Positions 31,473 to 38,047 of a stretch of DNA of 38,047 bases are shown here, piece after piece. The notes under the pieces were generated by a model. It made no database searches and was not told the origin of the DNA. It worked only from the letters and a program-made list of their open reading frames with translations. Source of the stretch: Methanobacteriota archaeon (GTDB lineage Archaea > JAADCQ01 > Methanopyri > Methanopyrales > Methanopyraceae). Each line of letters begins with the position of its first letter. Position 1 is the first letter of the stretch. The stretch lies in contig JAMOPY010000032.1 of NCBI GenBank assembly GCA_027064305.1, positions 1-38,047 on the forward strand, given 5' to 3'. Both the position numbers and the translations under genes were made by a program.

Positions 31473-31499
31473 GGCGCACGCACCCTTGGGGGTCCCCGG

Positions 31500-32009
31500 T
31501 TGGACGAGGTCAGGCTTCAGGGACGCGCCTACGTGCACCCGACCGCCACGCTCCTCGGCCGGGTCACCCTGGAACGGGACGTCAGCGTCTGGCCGGGAGC
31601 GGTCATCCGGGGCGACCTCGAGCCCGTCACGATCGGGGAGGGGTCCAACGTGCAGGACAACGCCGTGATCCACGTCTCCCGGGGCCACCCGGTGGAGATC
31701 GGGCGCCGGGTGAGCGTCGGTCACGGCGCCGTCGTGCACGGGGCCCGGGTCGAGGACGACTGTCTCATCGGGATGAACGCCACCGTAATGAACGGCGCGG
31801 TCGTCCGGCGCGGGTCCATCGTCGGGGCCGGCGCCGTCGTCACCGAGGGCACCGAGGTGGGCCCGCGCGAGGTGTGGGCCGGGGTCCCGGCGCGGAAGAT
31901 CGGGGAGGTGGACGACGACCGGCTCGAGGAGATCCGAGACAACGCTCGCCGGTACCTGAAGCTGGCGAGGAGGGAGCTCCCCACCTGGACTCAATCCCGG
32001 CGGCGGTAG
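31500..32009 (+). CDS. Gamma-class carbonic anhydrase-like protein
   Basis: A 169-residue left-handed beta-helix protein of the Cam/ferripyochelin-binding group. Hexapeptide-repeat turns fill residues ~10-135 (TATLLGRVTLERDVSVWPGAVIRGDL, SIVGAGAVVTEGTEVGP). The three zinc-ligand histidines are present with Cam spacing (His58 in NAVIHVSRG, His75 and His80 in VGHGAVVHG). It probably hydrates CO2, supplying the first step of methanogenesis; the acidic loop of archetypal Cam is not evident, so activity may be low. The TTG at 31500 sits behind GGGGGTCCCC. It diverges from hel308 with a 27-bp gap and overlaps the mfnF 3' end by 19 bp. Confidence 0.88.
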   Translation: MDEVRLQGRAYVHPTATLLGRVTLERDVSVWPGAVIRGDLEPVTIGEGSNVQDNAVIHVSRGHPVEIGRRVSVGHGAVVHGARVEDDCLIGMNATVMNGAVVRRGSIVGAGAVVTEGTEVGPREVWAGVPARKIGEVDDDRLEEIRDNARRYLKLARRELPTWTQSRRR

Positions 32010-33001
32010 GCCAGGTAAGCGGCCCCCACGGCCGGGGCCACCTCGGACCCGGCCCCGAACACGTCATCGAAGGACTCGAACTCCACCCCCAGCCGGTTGC
32101 AGGCGGACCGCAGCAGGAACTCCCCGGCGCCCGCCCCCACGACGCGGTCCAAGTCGTACTCCCTCAGCTTGAACTTTAGGTGCTTAAGCAGCCGACCCAT
32201 CAGCACCCGGTAGGCCGAGCGGGCCACCTGCATCACCCCATCCCAGCCCAGCTCCTCCAGGTCCGAGCAGACGACCCTCGCCAGCCGGCGGGCGCAGTCC
32301 TCCGGCGACTTCCCTCGACCGTCGGGCGTCTCCGGCGTGTACTCGTCCTCCGAGATCAGCTCCAGCAGGACCAGCGCGTCCGCGATGATCGAGAAGTACT
32401 CGTAGGAGACCGGCACGACCGAACCGTCGATCTCCACCTCCCTCAGCAGGAACCCGATCGGCGTTCGCAGCGCGCCCAGGTAGACCAGCTCCCCGGCCCG
32501 CAGCCGCTCCAGGTCCGTGCGACCCTTCGCCCGCACCTCCCCGTCCACGATCGGGATCAGGTCGAGCGTGGTCGAACCCAGGTCCGAGAACAGGTAGGAG
32601 CCCTGATGCAGCTCCGACAGCAGCTCGGCCGTGGCCCGCCAGTTGGCCGACGCCACCTCCCGCCAAGCGTCCAGGCACTCCTCCGGCTCGATCGCGTCAC
32701 CGGACGACGTGACCACCCGCACCGGGACCCGCGCGCTGGACGCCACCAGGTCAACGATGTACTCCACGCCCTCCCGGCGCGTCTCAAAGACGTCCGCCAG
32801 CTCCCCCGACATCGTGAGTCCGATCAGGTCCGGACGGTACCTGGACACCACCCGCTTCACGAACCTGTGAAGGCGCCTCCTCCCCCACCGCTTCCACATC
32901 GGGAGGTACTCACGCTTGGTCTCCTCTACCTCCAGCTCTCCATCCCGCACCCGAACCAACGCCGCGTCGGTGTGAGCCCCACCCACGTCCAGTCCGAGCA
33001 C
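31991..33001 (-). CDS. mfnF: Methanofuran biosynthesis MfnF (furanmethanamine condensation enzyme)
   Basis: A 336-residue member of the ASKHA-fold 'H4MPT-linked C1 transfer pathway' family, identified as MfnF. It joins the aminomethylfuran phosphate to gamma-glutamyltyramine in methanofuran synthesis. The N-terminal LGLDVGGAHTDAALV is the phosphate-binding motif. LTMSGELADVF, YLFSDLGSTTLDLIPI, YLGALRTPIGF and the C-terminal VGAGAGEFLL, with EVAPAVGAAYLAYR, follow the family. The GTG at 33001 is used; an in-frame CTG at 33007 would be better spaced from the SD GGGGGTAG. It lies 11 bp after mfnD in the same direction. Confidence 0.88.
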   Translation of the reverse strand: MLGLDVGGAHTDAALVRVRDGELEVEETKREYLPMWKRWGRRRLHRFVKRVVSRYRPDLIGLTMSGELADVFETRREGVEYIVDLVASSARVPVRVVTSSGDAIEPEECLDAWREVASANWRATAELLSELHQGSYLFSDLGSTTLDLIPIVDGEVRAKGRTDLERLRAGELVYLGALRTPIGFLLREVEIDGSVVPVSYEYFSIIADALVLLELISEDEYTPETPDGRGKSPEDCARRLARVVCSDLEELGWDGVMQVARSAYRVLMGRLLKHLKFKLREYDLDRVVGAGAGEFLLRSACNRLGVEFESFDDVFGAGSEVAPAVGAAYLAYRRRD

Positions 33002-33012
33002 GCGCAGGGTGC

Positions 33013-33945
33013 CTACCCCCGACGATACACCTCGATGTCGCCGAACCGCTCCACCCGACGGAACCCCTCCGGGACCAGCGCCTCCGCCCCCGACCGAACG
33101 AACACGTACTCTCCCGAGTAGGACCACACGCCCGGCGACGGGCCCTCCAGCAGCGCCTCCGCCAGCCGCTCCGGCCCCTCCAGGGCCGCCCCCACCACCG
33201 GGGTCGTCGGCCGCGGGTTCACCTCGATCACGTAGGGCACGTCCCCACGCATCACCACGTCCACCCCGAACACGCCCGACAGCCCGCTTATCCGTTCCAC
33301 CACCTCCTCCGCCACGTCCCGGGCCACCCGCCGCACCCTCCCGGACCGACTCGGGGTGCGGCCACCCAGGTACACGAACTCCCCACCGGCCAGGGCCACG
33401 AACTGATCGTTAACCCCTACCACCTCCACCGACTCCCCGTCCGTCACGCACAGCAGGCTGTGGTGCGACCCGGGCACGAACTCCACCTCCAGCTCCCCGG
33501 GGCCAACCCGCACCCCCTCGGACCCCACCCCGTCCACCGGCTTCCCCACCGTCACGTCGCCCCCACGCCTCGGGACCCGGAACGTCGAGGCACCCTCCAA
33601 CGCCTCCAGCGTCCGAAGCTTGTCCCCGGCCACCTCCACGGCCTCCGGGGAGGGACCCAACACCCGCACCCGACGACCGAACTCCCTCACCTTCTCCGCC
33701 AGCACCCCGTCCGTCTCCGGCGCGATCACCACCGCCGCGTCCGCGAGCTCCAGCGCCCTCGACTCCCGACGCACCACCACGTCCGCCCAACGCACCCCCA
33801 CGCCCGCCTCGGCCACCGCGACCGTCTCCACCCCGTACTCGCGGAGCGAGAGCAGCAGCGCCTCGAGCATCGCCTTCCCCTCGCCCACCAGGTCGCGCTC
33901 GCCCCGCGCCACCGCGTACTCGTACACCAGCACCCGATCCGTCAT
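33013..33945 (-). CDS. mfnD: Tyramine-L-glutamate ligase MfnD (ATP-grasp)
   Basis: A 310-residue ATP-grasp enzyme. It begins VLVYEYAVARGERDLVGEGKAMLEALL, has an APETDGVLAEKV segment and GDKLRTLEALE, and then ATP-grasp core features: FVPGSHHSLLCVTDG and the metal-binding GVFGVDVVMRGDVPYVIEVNPRP-type element (DV...EVNPRPT). MfnD attaches the first glutamate to tyramine in methanofuran synthesis. The assignment is strengthened by mfnF immediately downstream. The ATG at 33945 has its SD inside a palindrome shared with the divergent ycaO gene. Confidence 0.88.
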   Translation of the reverse strand: MTDRVLVYEYAVARGERDLVGEGKAMLEALLLSLREYGVETVAVAEAGVGVRWADVVVRRESRALELADAAVVIAPETDGVLAEKVREFGRRVRVLGPSPEAVEVAGDKLRTLEALEGASTFRVPRRGGDVTVGKPVDGVGSEGVRVGPGELEVEFVPGSHHSLLCVTDGESVEVVGVNDQFVALAGGEFVYLGGRTPSRSGRVRRVARDVAEEVVERISGLSGVFGVDVVMRGDVPYVIEVNPRPTTPVVGAALEGPERLAEALLEGPSPGVWSYSGEYVFVRSGAEALVPEGFRRVERFGDIEVYRRG

Positions 33946-33949
33946 GGGT

Positions 33950-33962
33950 ACCCCCGAGGGGT
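33950..33962. promoter_or_regulatory. Palindrome supplying SD sequences to both mfnD and ycaO
   Basis: ACCCC-CGA-GGGGT lies in the 25-bp gap between divergent ATGs. Read on the minus strand it provides GGGGGT before mfnD, and on the plus strand GAGGGGT before ycaO. The promoters must therefore lie within the opposite genes. Confidence 0.55.
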
Positions 33963-33970
33963 GTCGGAGG

Positions 33971-35086
33971 ATGGGGGAAATAGTCTACGAGGTCGAGGGG
34001 TTCCGGACCGCCGACCCCGCCGACACGCTCCGATGGTTGAAGGACCGCTCCATCCCCTCGCTGCTCGGGCTGAAGAAGGAGGCGGAGGGCCGGGTCGGCG
34101 GGGTCCCGATCAAGGTCTACACCCGGGGCTCCCGGGCTCACGCCGGGAAGGGCACGTCGGAGGAGCAGTCCACCGTCTCCGGGATCATGGAGTCCGTGGA
34201 GCGGGCCTCCGCGGAGCCGGAGCACCACGAACCCGAGCGCGATCGTCCCGAGGGGGACGCGTGGGTCCCGCCCTGGTACCCGACAGAGCCGGGCGCCTGG
34301 CTGCCGGCCCGGGATCTGACCGAGGGCGGGACCGTCCACGTGCCCGCGAACGAGGCGCTTCATCCCTGGCCGGGGGACGGGCTCCCCTCACACACCAGCG
34401 GCCTGGCCGCGGGTCGCACCCGGGAGGAGGCGGTCGTCCAGGGATTGCTGGAGGTGCTGGAGCGGGACGCCTGGAGCGTGTTCGAGTACCATCGACGGCC
34501 CGCCCCGGGGCTCCGGGTGCACGGGGACCTGGAACGGCTCCGGCGATCGATCGCCGAGGACGTGGGCGGTGAGGTGCACCTGCGGTTGCTCCCGTCCCGG
34601 GTGCCCGGGGTGTACGCGGTGGGGGCGGTGGTCGAGTCCCCGTCCGTGCGGGAGATGGTGCTGGGGTTCGGATGCAGCCCGGACCCACGGATGGCGGCGC
34701 TGCGGTCCCTGCTCGAGGTGGCGCAGGGCGTGTTCATGGCCCGGGAGGGGTTCGAGGGGGTCCGGCGCGTCGACCCGCTGGGCGGGAAGCTAACGCCGGA
34801 GCGGTTGAAGCGGATCCACCGTCACTGGTTCCGGGCCTCCGGGACGGTGGAGCTGGACGAGCTGGATCTGGAGGTGCGCGCGCGCTCGTTGGATCGGTTG
34901 CTCGAAGAACTAGTGGAGCGGGTTCGCGAGGGTGGGTTGGGTCGGGTGCTCGTGGTCGACCTGACGCGGGGGGATCTTAAGGTCCCGGTGGTGAGGGTGC
35001 GCGTGACCGGGGCGGCGGAGCTCGCGTTGGACGAGCGCCGGGTGGGGAACCTGCCCGAGGAGCCGCCGGAGGACTGGGTGGGATGA
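33971..35086 (+). CDS. ycaO: YcaO-family protein, probable McrA thioglycine-forming enzyme
   Basis: A 371-residue YcaO. These enzymes activate a peptide amide with ATP by phosphorylating the backbone. In methanogens the conserved YcaO (methanogenesis marker 1) installs the thioglycine in the methyl-CoM reductase alpha subunit. Family stretches: YTRGSRAHAGKGTSEEQSTVSGIMESVERASAE (ATP- and Mg-binding Glu residues), SHTSGLAAGRTREEAVVQGLLEVLERDAW, LGFGCSPDPRMAALRSLLEVAQ and the C-terminal PEEPPEDWVG. No tfuA partner is in the window. The ATG at 33971 is preferred to 33944 because of the GAGGGGT SD. It lies inside a C1-cofactor gene cluster. Confidence 0.93.
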   Translation: MGEIVYEVEGFRTADPADTLRWLKDRSIPSLLGLKKEAEGRVGGVPIKVYTRGSRAHAGKGTSEEQSTVSGIMESVERASAEPEHHEPERDRPEGDAWVPPWYPTEPGAWLPARDLTEGGTVHVPANEALHPWPGDGLPSHTSGLAAGRTREEAVVQGLLEVLERDAWSVFEYHRRPAPGLRVHGDLERLRRSIAEDVGGEVHLRLLPSRVPGVYAVGAVVESPSVREMVLGFGCSPDPRMAALRSLLEVAQGVFMAREGFEGVRRVDPLGGKLTPERLKRIHRHWFRASGTVELDELDLEVRARSLDRLLEELVERVREGGLGRVLVVDLTRGDLKVPVVRVRVTGAAELALDERRVGNLPEEPPEDWVG

Positions 35087-35101
35087 AGAAAGGGCCCGTG
35101 C

Positions 35102-35133
35102 CGAGGGCTTCCCGGTGACGAGTGTCACCCTCG
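35102..35133. terminator. Hairpin between convergent ycaO and ftr
   Basis: CGAGGG (35102-35107) can pair with CCCTCG (35128-35133). An inner stem GGTGAC/GTCACC (35114-35119, 35124-35129) around GAGT partly competes with it. The spacer is 53 bp between two convergent stops, so a transcript-end structure is likely. Confidence 0.45.
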
Positions 35134-35139
35134 CGGACC

Positions 35140-36030
35140 CTAGAACAGGTCGTGCAGGTGCAGCTCGTACTGCCCCAGCTCGCCGCCGAAGTTGCCGGCG
35201 CTGATCTTCACGACGCCCGGCTGCCGGCAGGCGGCCTCGATGCCCACCCGCATCGCCTCCTTCACGGCCTCCTCGTTCAGCCCGTTGATGACGATCTCGT
35301 ACACGCACTTGACGCCCTCCGGCAGCTCGTTGCCCTCCACCGTCGGGCAGTAGGCGTCGTTCGTGGACGCGGGCAGGAAGTCGTACTCCTTGGACCCCGG
35401 CTTCGACGCGGACGCGACGACGCCGCCCGGGAACGGGGTGTACACGCCCTCGACGCGCTTGATCGCGTCGACGGCGGCCTCGGCCGCCTGCAGCCCGGCC
35501 GGCTGGCTCTCCGCCATGATGTAGAAGTTCCCGCCGGCGACGCCCGTCGTGATTCCGAACGTGTCCTCGACGATGAACTCGCCCTCCACGATCGGTACGC
35601 GCCAGACCTTGCGGTCGCCCACCTCGTCCTCCTCCTGGTGCCCGTCCCCGAAGAAGCTCAGCTTGTACCCGACCCGGTCCTCGTCCTCCCGCTCGTCCTC
35701 CGGCATCGCGTCGAAGGCGGCCGCGGTCGGGGCGGTCATGACGCACTGGCCGATCCGGTCCAGCAGCTGCTCCTTCAGCTCGTCCGCGTCGTTGTGCCCG
35801 ATCATCACGATCACGCCGGGCCGCCCGTCCGGCGTCTCCTCGGGCCGCACGAACCCCACGTCAACGCCCGCCTCCGCCGGGCACATGATCACGGAGGTGC
35901 CGAACCCGACGGTCTCCCGGGCCGCGATCCGGGCCCAGCGGTGCGTCGCGGCGGTGATCAGCACCCGGGCCATCTTCGCCTCGAACGCCTCGGCGAACGT
36001 GTCCTCGATCTCGACGCCGTTGATCTTCAT
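35140..36030 (-). CDS. ftr: Formylmethanofuran:tetrahydromethanopterin formyltransferase
   Basis: A 296-residue soluble enzyme, second step of CO2 reduction to methane, moving formyl from methanofuran to H4MPT. The sequence MKINGVEIEDTFAEAFEAKM, LITAATHRWARIAA, SVIMCPAEAGVD, DGRPGVIVMIGH, RIGQCVMTAPTAAAFDAM, FFGDGHQ, GVAGGNFYIMAES and YTPFPGGVVASASKPGSK is unmistakably Ftr. High Glu/Asp content fits the salt-adapted Methanopyrus enzyme. ATG 36030 is preceded by a TATA-like box at 36064-36071. It converges with ycaO. Confidence 0.98.
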   Translation of the reverse strand: MKINGVEIEDTFAEAFEAKMARVLITAATHRWARIAARETVGFGTSVIMCPAEAGVDVGFVRPEETPDGRPGVIVMIGHNDADELKEQLLDRIGQCVMTAPTAAAFDAMPEDEREDEDRVGYKLSFFGDGHQEEDEVGDRKVWRVPIVEGEFIVEDTFGITTGVAGGNFYIMAESQPAGLQAAEAAVDAIKRVEGVYTPFPGGVVASASKPGSKEYDFLPASTNDAYCPTVEGNELPEGVKCVYEIVINGLNEEAVKEAMRVGIEAACRQPGVVKISAGNFGGELGQYELHLHDLF

Positions 36031-36063
36031 CCGCGCATCCCCGGCCGACCCCGACCGTCCGGG

Positions 36064-36071
36064 CTTAAATC
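36064..36071 (-). promoter_or_regulatory. Putative TATA box of ftr
   Basis: On the minus strand GATTTAAG lies 34-41 nt before the ftr ATG. The preceding AAATCGTTGCG resembles the left half of the CGTTA dyads seen elsewhere in the window. Confidence 0.5.
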
Positions 36072-36084
36072 CGCAACGATTTCC

Positions 36085-36954
36085 CTAAAGGCGTTCCAGC
36101 ACGGCCTCGCGCATGACGTCCACCGGCGCCTCCTCGCCCGTCCAGATCTCGAAGGCCAGCGCGCCCTGGTGCACGAGCATCCCCACCCCGTCGACCGGGG
36201 TGGCCCCCGCCCGCTCCGCCTCCTCCAGCAGCCGCGTCTTCGGCGGGTTGTACACCAGGTCGTTCACGATGAGGTCCTCGTGCATCTCCCGGGCCGTCAC
36301 CAGCGGGGGCTCGTCCTCGTTCGGGTGCATGCCGACCGGGGTGGCGTCCACGAGCAGCCTCGCGTCCCGAAGCTCCTCCCGCAGCACCTCACGATCGAGC
36401 TCCACCGCCCGGGCCCTCACGCCCGTCCTCTCCTCCAGCTCCCTCGCCAGCCGCTCCCCGCGCTCGTACGTCCGGTTCGCGATCACCAACTCGTCCGCGC
36501 CCTCGAGGGCCAGCTTGAACGAGACCGCCCGCGCCGCCCCGCCGGCGCCCAGGATCACCGCCTTCACGCCCCTGGGATCGAAGTCCACCGCCTCCCTCAA
36601 CGCCCGCAGGAACCCCTCACCGTCCGTGTTGTACCCCTCCACCCTCCGCTCCCGGAACCGCAGCGTGTTCACCGCACCGATCAGCTCCGCGTCCCGATCC
36701 ACGGTATCGCAGACCCGGAGCGCCCGCTCCTTGTGCGGGATGGTCACGTTCAGTCCGACGATCCCCAGACTCTGGGCGCCCACGATCGCGGTCTCCAGCT
36801 CCCGCTCCGGCACGTCGAACGCCACGTACACGTAGTTCAGGCCCAGCTCCCGAAACGCCGCGTTGTGCATGGGCGGAGAAAGGGAGTGCTCCACCGGGTG
36901 GCCCACGAGCCCCACGACCTTAGTCTCCGCGTCGACGGGGACGGACACGCTCAC
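36085..36954 (-). CDS. aroE: Shikimate dehydrogenase
   Basis: A 289-residue NADP-dependent enzyme reducing 3-dehydroshikimate in aromatic amino acid synthesis. GHPVEHSLSPPMHNAAF is the shikimate-binding serine motif. NVTIPHKE carries the catalytic lysine, and GAVNTL and GYNTDGEGF line the active site. The NADP site is ILGAGGAARAVSF, followed by VIANRTYERG. ATPVGMHP and VYNPPKTRLL complete the family signature. The GTG at 36954 is used, though a second GTG two codons on is possible. It overlaps the phosphoesterase 3' end by 35 bp, so the two are probably coupled. Confidence 0.95.
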   Translation of the reverse strand: MSVSVPVDAETKVVGLVGHPVEHSLSPPMHNAAFRELGLNYVYVAFDVPERELETAIVGAQSLGIVGLNVTIPHKERALRVCDTVDRDAELIGAVNTLRFRERRVEGYNTDGEGFLRALREAVDFDPRGVKAVILGAGGAARAVSFKLALEGADELVIANRTYERGERLARELEERTGVRARAVELDREVLREELRDARLLVDATPVGMHPNEDEPPLVTAREMHEDLIVNDLVYNPPKTRLLEEAERAGATPVDGVGMLVHQGALAFEIWTGEEAPVDVMREAVLERL

Positions 36955-37771
36955 GCTCCACCACCCTCCCCTCCCTCATGTTGAACAGCTTGGCCCGGAT
37001 CCGGGACCCGGAGAGGCGGAGCAGGCACACGTTGCCCACGTTGAGCGGATCCCGGCACGTGGCGCACGTGGCCGGGCACGCCGTGGTGCCCACGTTGACG
37101 ACCAGCACCCCTCCGAACCGCCCCAGGAACCGGCAGTGGGTGTGGCCGACCACCACCACGTCCGCGTCGCTCGCCCGGGCGATCTCCTCCAGCCGGTCCG
37201 GCATCTCGTATTCACGGCACGTATAGTTGTCCAGCAGCTGGTCCCGTCGAGGCATCGGAGACGCCTCCGCGACCGGGTTCCCCGGCCGCTGCGGCTCCAA
37301 CCTCAGCTCACCGCACGGCTCGTGCCCGTGCGCGATCAGGAACCGACACTCCCCCACCTCCAGCCACTCCGGACCCCCGAGCGAAGGTCCCTCGTGCCCG
37401 GGCGGGCACCCGCGGCCCCGGCGCTCCTCGTACTTCCTCATCATCACCGGAATCCCGGACCGCCGCAGCCGCCGCACCAGCCGGAGCGTGTCGTGGTTCC
37501 CGGGCACGACCACCAACCTCGCCTCCTCGGACAGGTCCTGGAGCGACTCCACGAGCCCCTCCACCTCACGCTCGCGCGCCCTCGGGTCCGCCAAGTCCCC
37601 GTCCAGCACCACGAGGTCCTGATCCCGGGCCAGCTCCATGGCCATCTCCAGAAGCTCCGGATCGTGCCCCTGGTACCGGTCCCCCACGTGCACGTCGGAG
37701 GCGATCAGCACCCGTTCGGCGTGGACCCGAGGCCGTTGCAGCACCTCATCCAGCGTCCTCTGCATCGCCAT
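36920..37771 (-). CDS. Calcineurin-like metallophosphoesterase
   Basis: A 283-residue phosphoesterase with the metal motifs SDVHVGD (25-31), DGDLADPR, PGNHD, AHGHEP and GHTHCRF. Unusually it also has a cysteine cluster near the C-terminus (ACPATCATCRDP, Cys in CX3CX2C) and a lone Cys in LDNYTCREYE, which could bind a metal or Fe-S cluster. Substrate unknown; it is DNA-repair-nuclease-like or a nucleotide phosphodiesterase. The start is ATG 37771 or 37765. It overlaps the upstream DUF98 gene by 26 bp and aroE by 35 bp. Confidence 0.85.
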   Translation of the reverse strand: MAMQRTLDEVLQRPRVHAERVLIASDVHVGDRYQGHDPELLEMAMELARDQDLVVLDGDLADPRAREREVEGLVESLQDLSEEARLVVVPGNHDTLRLVRRLRRSGIPVMMRKYEERRGRGCPPGHEGPSLGGPEWLEVGECRFLIAHGHEPCGELRLEPQRPGNPVAEASPMPRRDQLLDNYTCREYEMPDRLEEIARASDADVVVVGHTHCRFLGRFGGVLVVNVGTTACPATCATCRDPLNVGNVCLLRLSGSRIRAKLFNMREGRVVERERVRPRRRGD

Positions 37772-38047
37772 CCCGACCGAACACCTGCACGTTGAACTTC
37801 TCCCGAATCAGGAGCATCGGCGTGCGGTCGTGGTACACTACGTACTCCCTCCACGGGACCTCCTCCGCCTCCACGCCCAGGAGCCGCCTCTCCTCGCCCG
37901 AGAGCCGGATCGTGTCCACTCGCACGATCTCCCTCCGCGTCTCCAACCTCATCTCCTCGATCATCTCACCCAGGGGCTTCCGGGACTGCAGAACCAGCCT
38001 CCGCATGTTACCGGGTAGGTTGTCGGGGCGGGCGTAGGAGGTGGCCA
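37746..38047 (-). CDS. DUF98 chorismate lyase-like protein (partial, N-terminus outside window)
   Basis: The apparent ATG at 38006 is probably internal. The frame stays open to the window edge, adding ATSYARPDNLPGN, and the whole reads like the C-terminal half of DUF98: RKPLGEMIEEMRLETRREI, then REYVVYHDRTPMLLIREKFNV. DUF98 proteins include archaeal chorismate pyruvate-lyases that make 4-hydroxybenzoate, a methanopterin precursor in methanogens. The neighbouring aroE, a chorismate-pathway gene, fits. I see about 100 codons; the N-terminal half is outside the window. Confidence 0.72.
   Translation of the reverse strand, partial: ATSYARPDNLPGNMRRLVLQSRKPLGEMIEEMRLETRREIVRVDTIRLSGEERRLLGVEAEEVPWREYVVYHDRTPMLLIREKFNVQVFGRDGDAEDAG

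Noticed and set aside
33403..33415. Another CGTTA motif copy (GATCGTTAACCCC)
   Set aside because: It lies inside mfnD and lacks TAACG nine bases downstream.
37746..38006. A complete 86-residue protein starting at ATG 38006
   Set aside because: The frame is open to the window edge and the upstream residues continue the DUF98 pattern, so the true start is outside the window.

Overview
The window reads as chromosomal DNA of a hyperthermophilic, hydrogenotrophic methanogen, almost certainly Methanopyrus (M. kandleri or a close relative). The grounds are very high GC, frequent GTG/TTG starts behind G-rich Shine-Dalgarno (SD) sequences, and euryarchaeal genes for EF-1A, L10e, S10, Hjc and Hel308. 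It also carries methanogenesis genes (selenocysteine-type hdrA, ftr, methanofuran genes mfnD/mfnF, a McrA-type YcaO). The initiator tRNA gene encodes C at position 8, the hallmark of the C-to-U tRNA editing known in Methanopyrus. I see no CRISPR array, insertion sequence or rRNA.

Layout. 1-306: 5' part of rpl10e (minus). 358-1209: an exported protein of unknown function. 1330-3342: hdrA read through an in-frame UGA, with a textbook archaeal SECIS at 3381-3417. 3529-6174: a Gfo/Idh/MocA oxidoreductase, then tuf and rps10. 6203-11516: a PP-loop PAPS-reductase-like protein diverging from a frameshifted SF2 helicase, a radical SAM/DUF512-like protein and a MraY-like membrane transferase. 11568-12440: Mrp/Nbp35 ATPase. 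12549-16017 (minus): a six-gene run of PRC-barrel protein, SPOUT methyltransferase (Sfm1/DUF431), aspartate dehydrogenase, Thg1, phosphodiesterase and a small methyltransferase-like protein. 16031-18657: NodU-type carbamoyltransferase, riboflavin-pathway reductase, zinc-ribbon protein. 18812-19990: exported glutamine-amidotransferase-like protein. 20042-20120: initiator tRNA (minus). 20191-21192: tmk and hjc.

21167-27203 (minus) is a tightly packed five-gene run. It holds an unknown protein, a membrane-anchored tandem-palm nucleotidyl-cyclase-like protein with a GGDD motif, ThiC, an RNA-ligase-fold protein and a glutamine-dependent asparagine synthase. 27246-29374: aspartokinase and a protein resembling a truncated tyrosine recombinase. 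29361-32009: hel308 diverging from a gamma-carbonic anhydrase. 31991-36030 is a C1-cofactor island: mfnF, mfnD, ycaO and ftr. 36085-38047: aroE, a metallophosphoesterase and the C-terminal part of a DUF98 (chorismate lyase-like) protein running off the window.

How it fits together: HdrA, Ftr, MfnD/MfnF and YcaO serve the methanogenic pathway or its cofactors and enzyme modification. tuf, rps10, rpl10e, Thg1 and tRNA-iMet serve translation. Hjc and Hel308 serve replication restart and recombination. The least explained and most interesting element is the tandem-palm membrane protein (25119-26504) with its unknown partner (26505-27203), inside an apparent operon with thiC and an RNA ligase.
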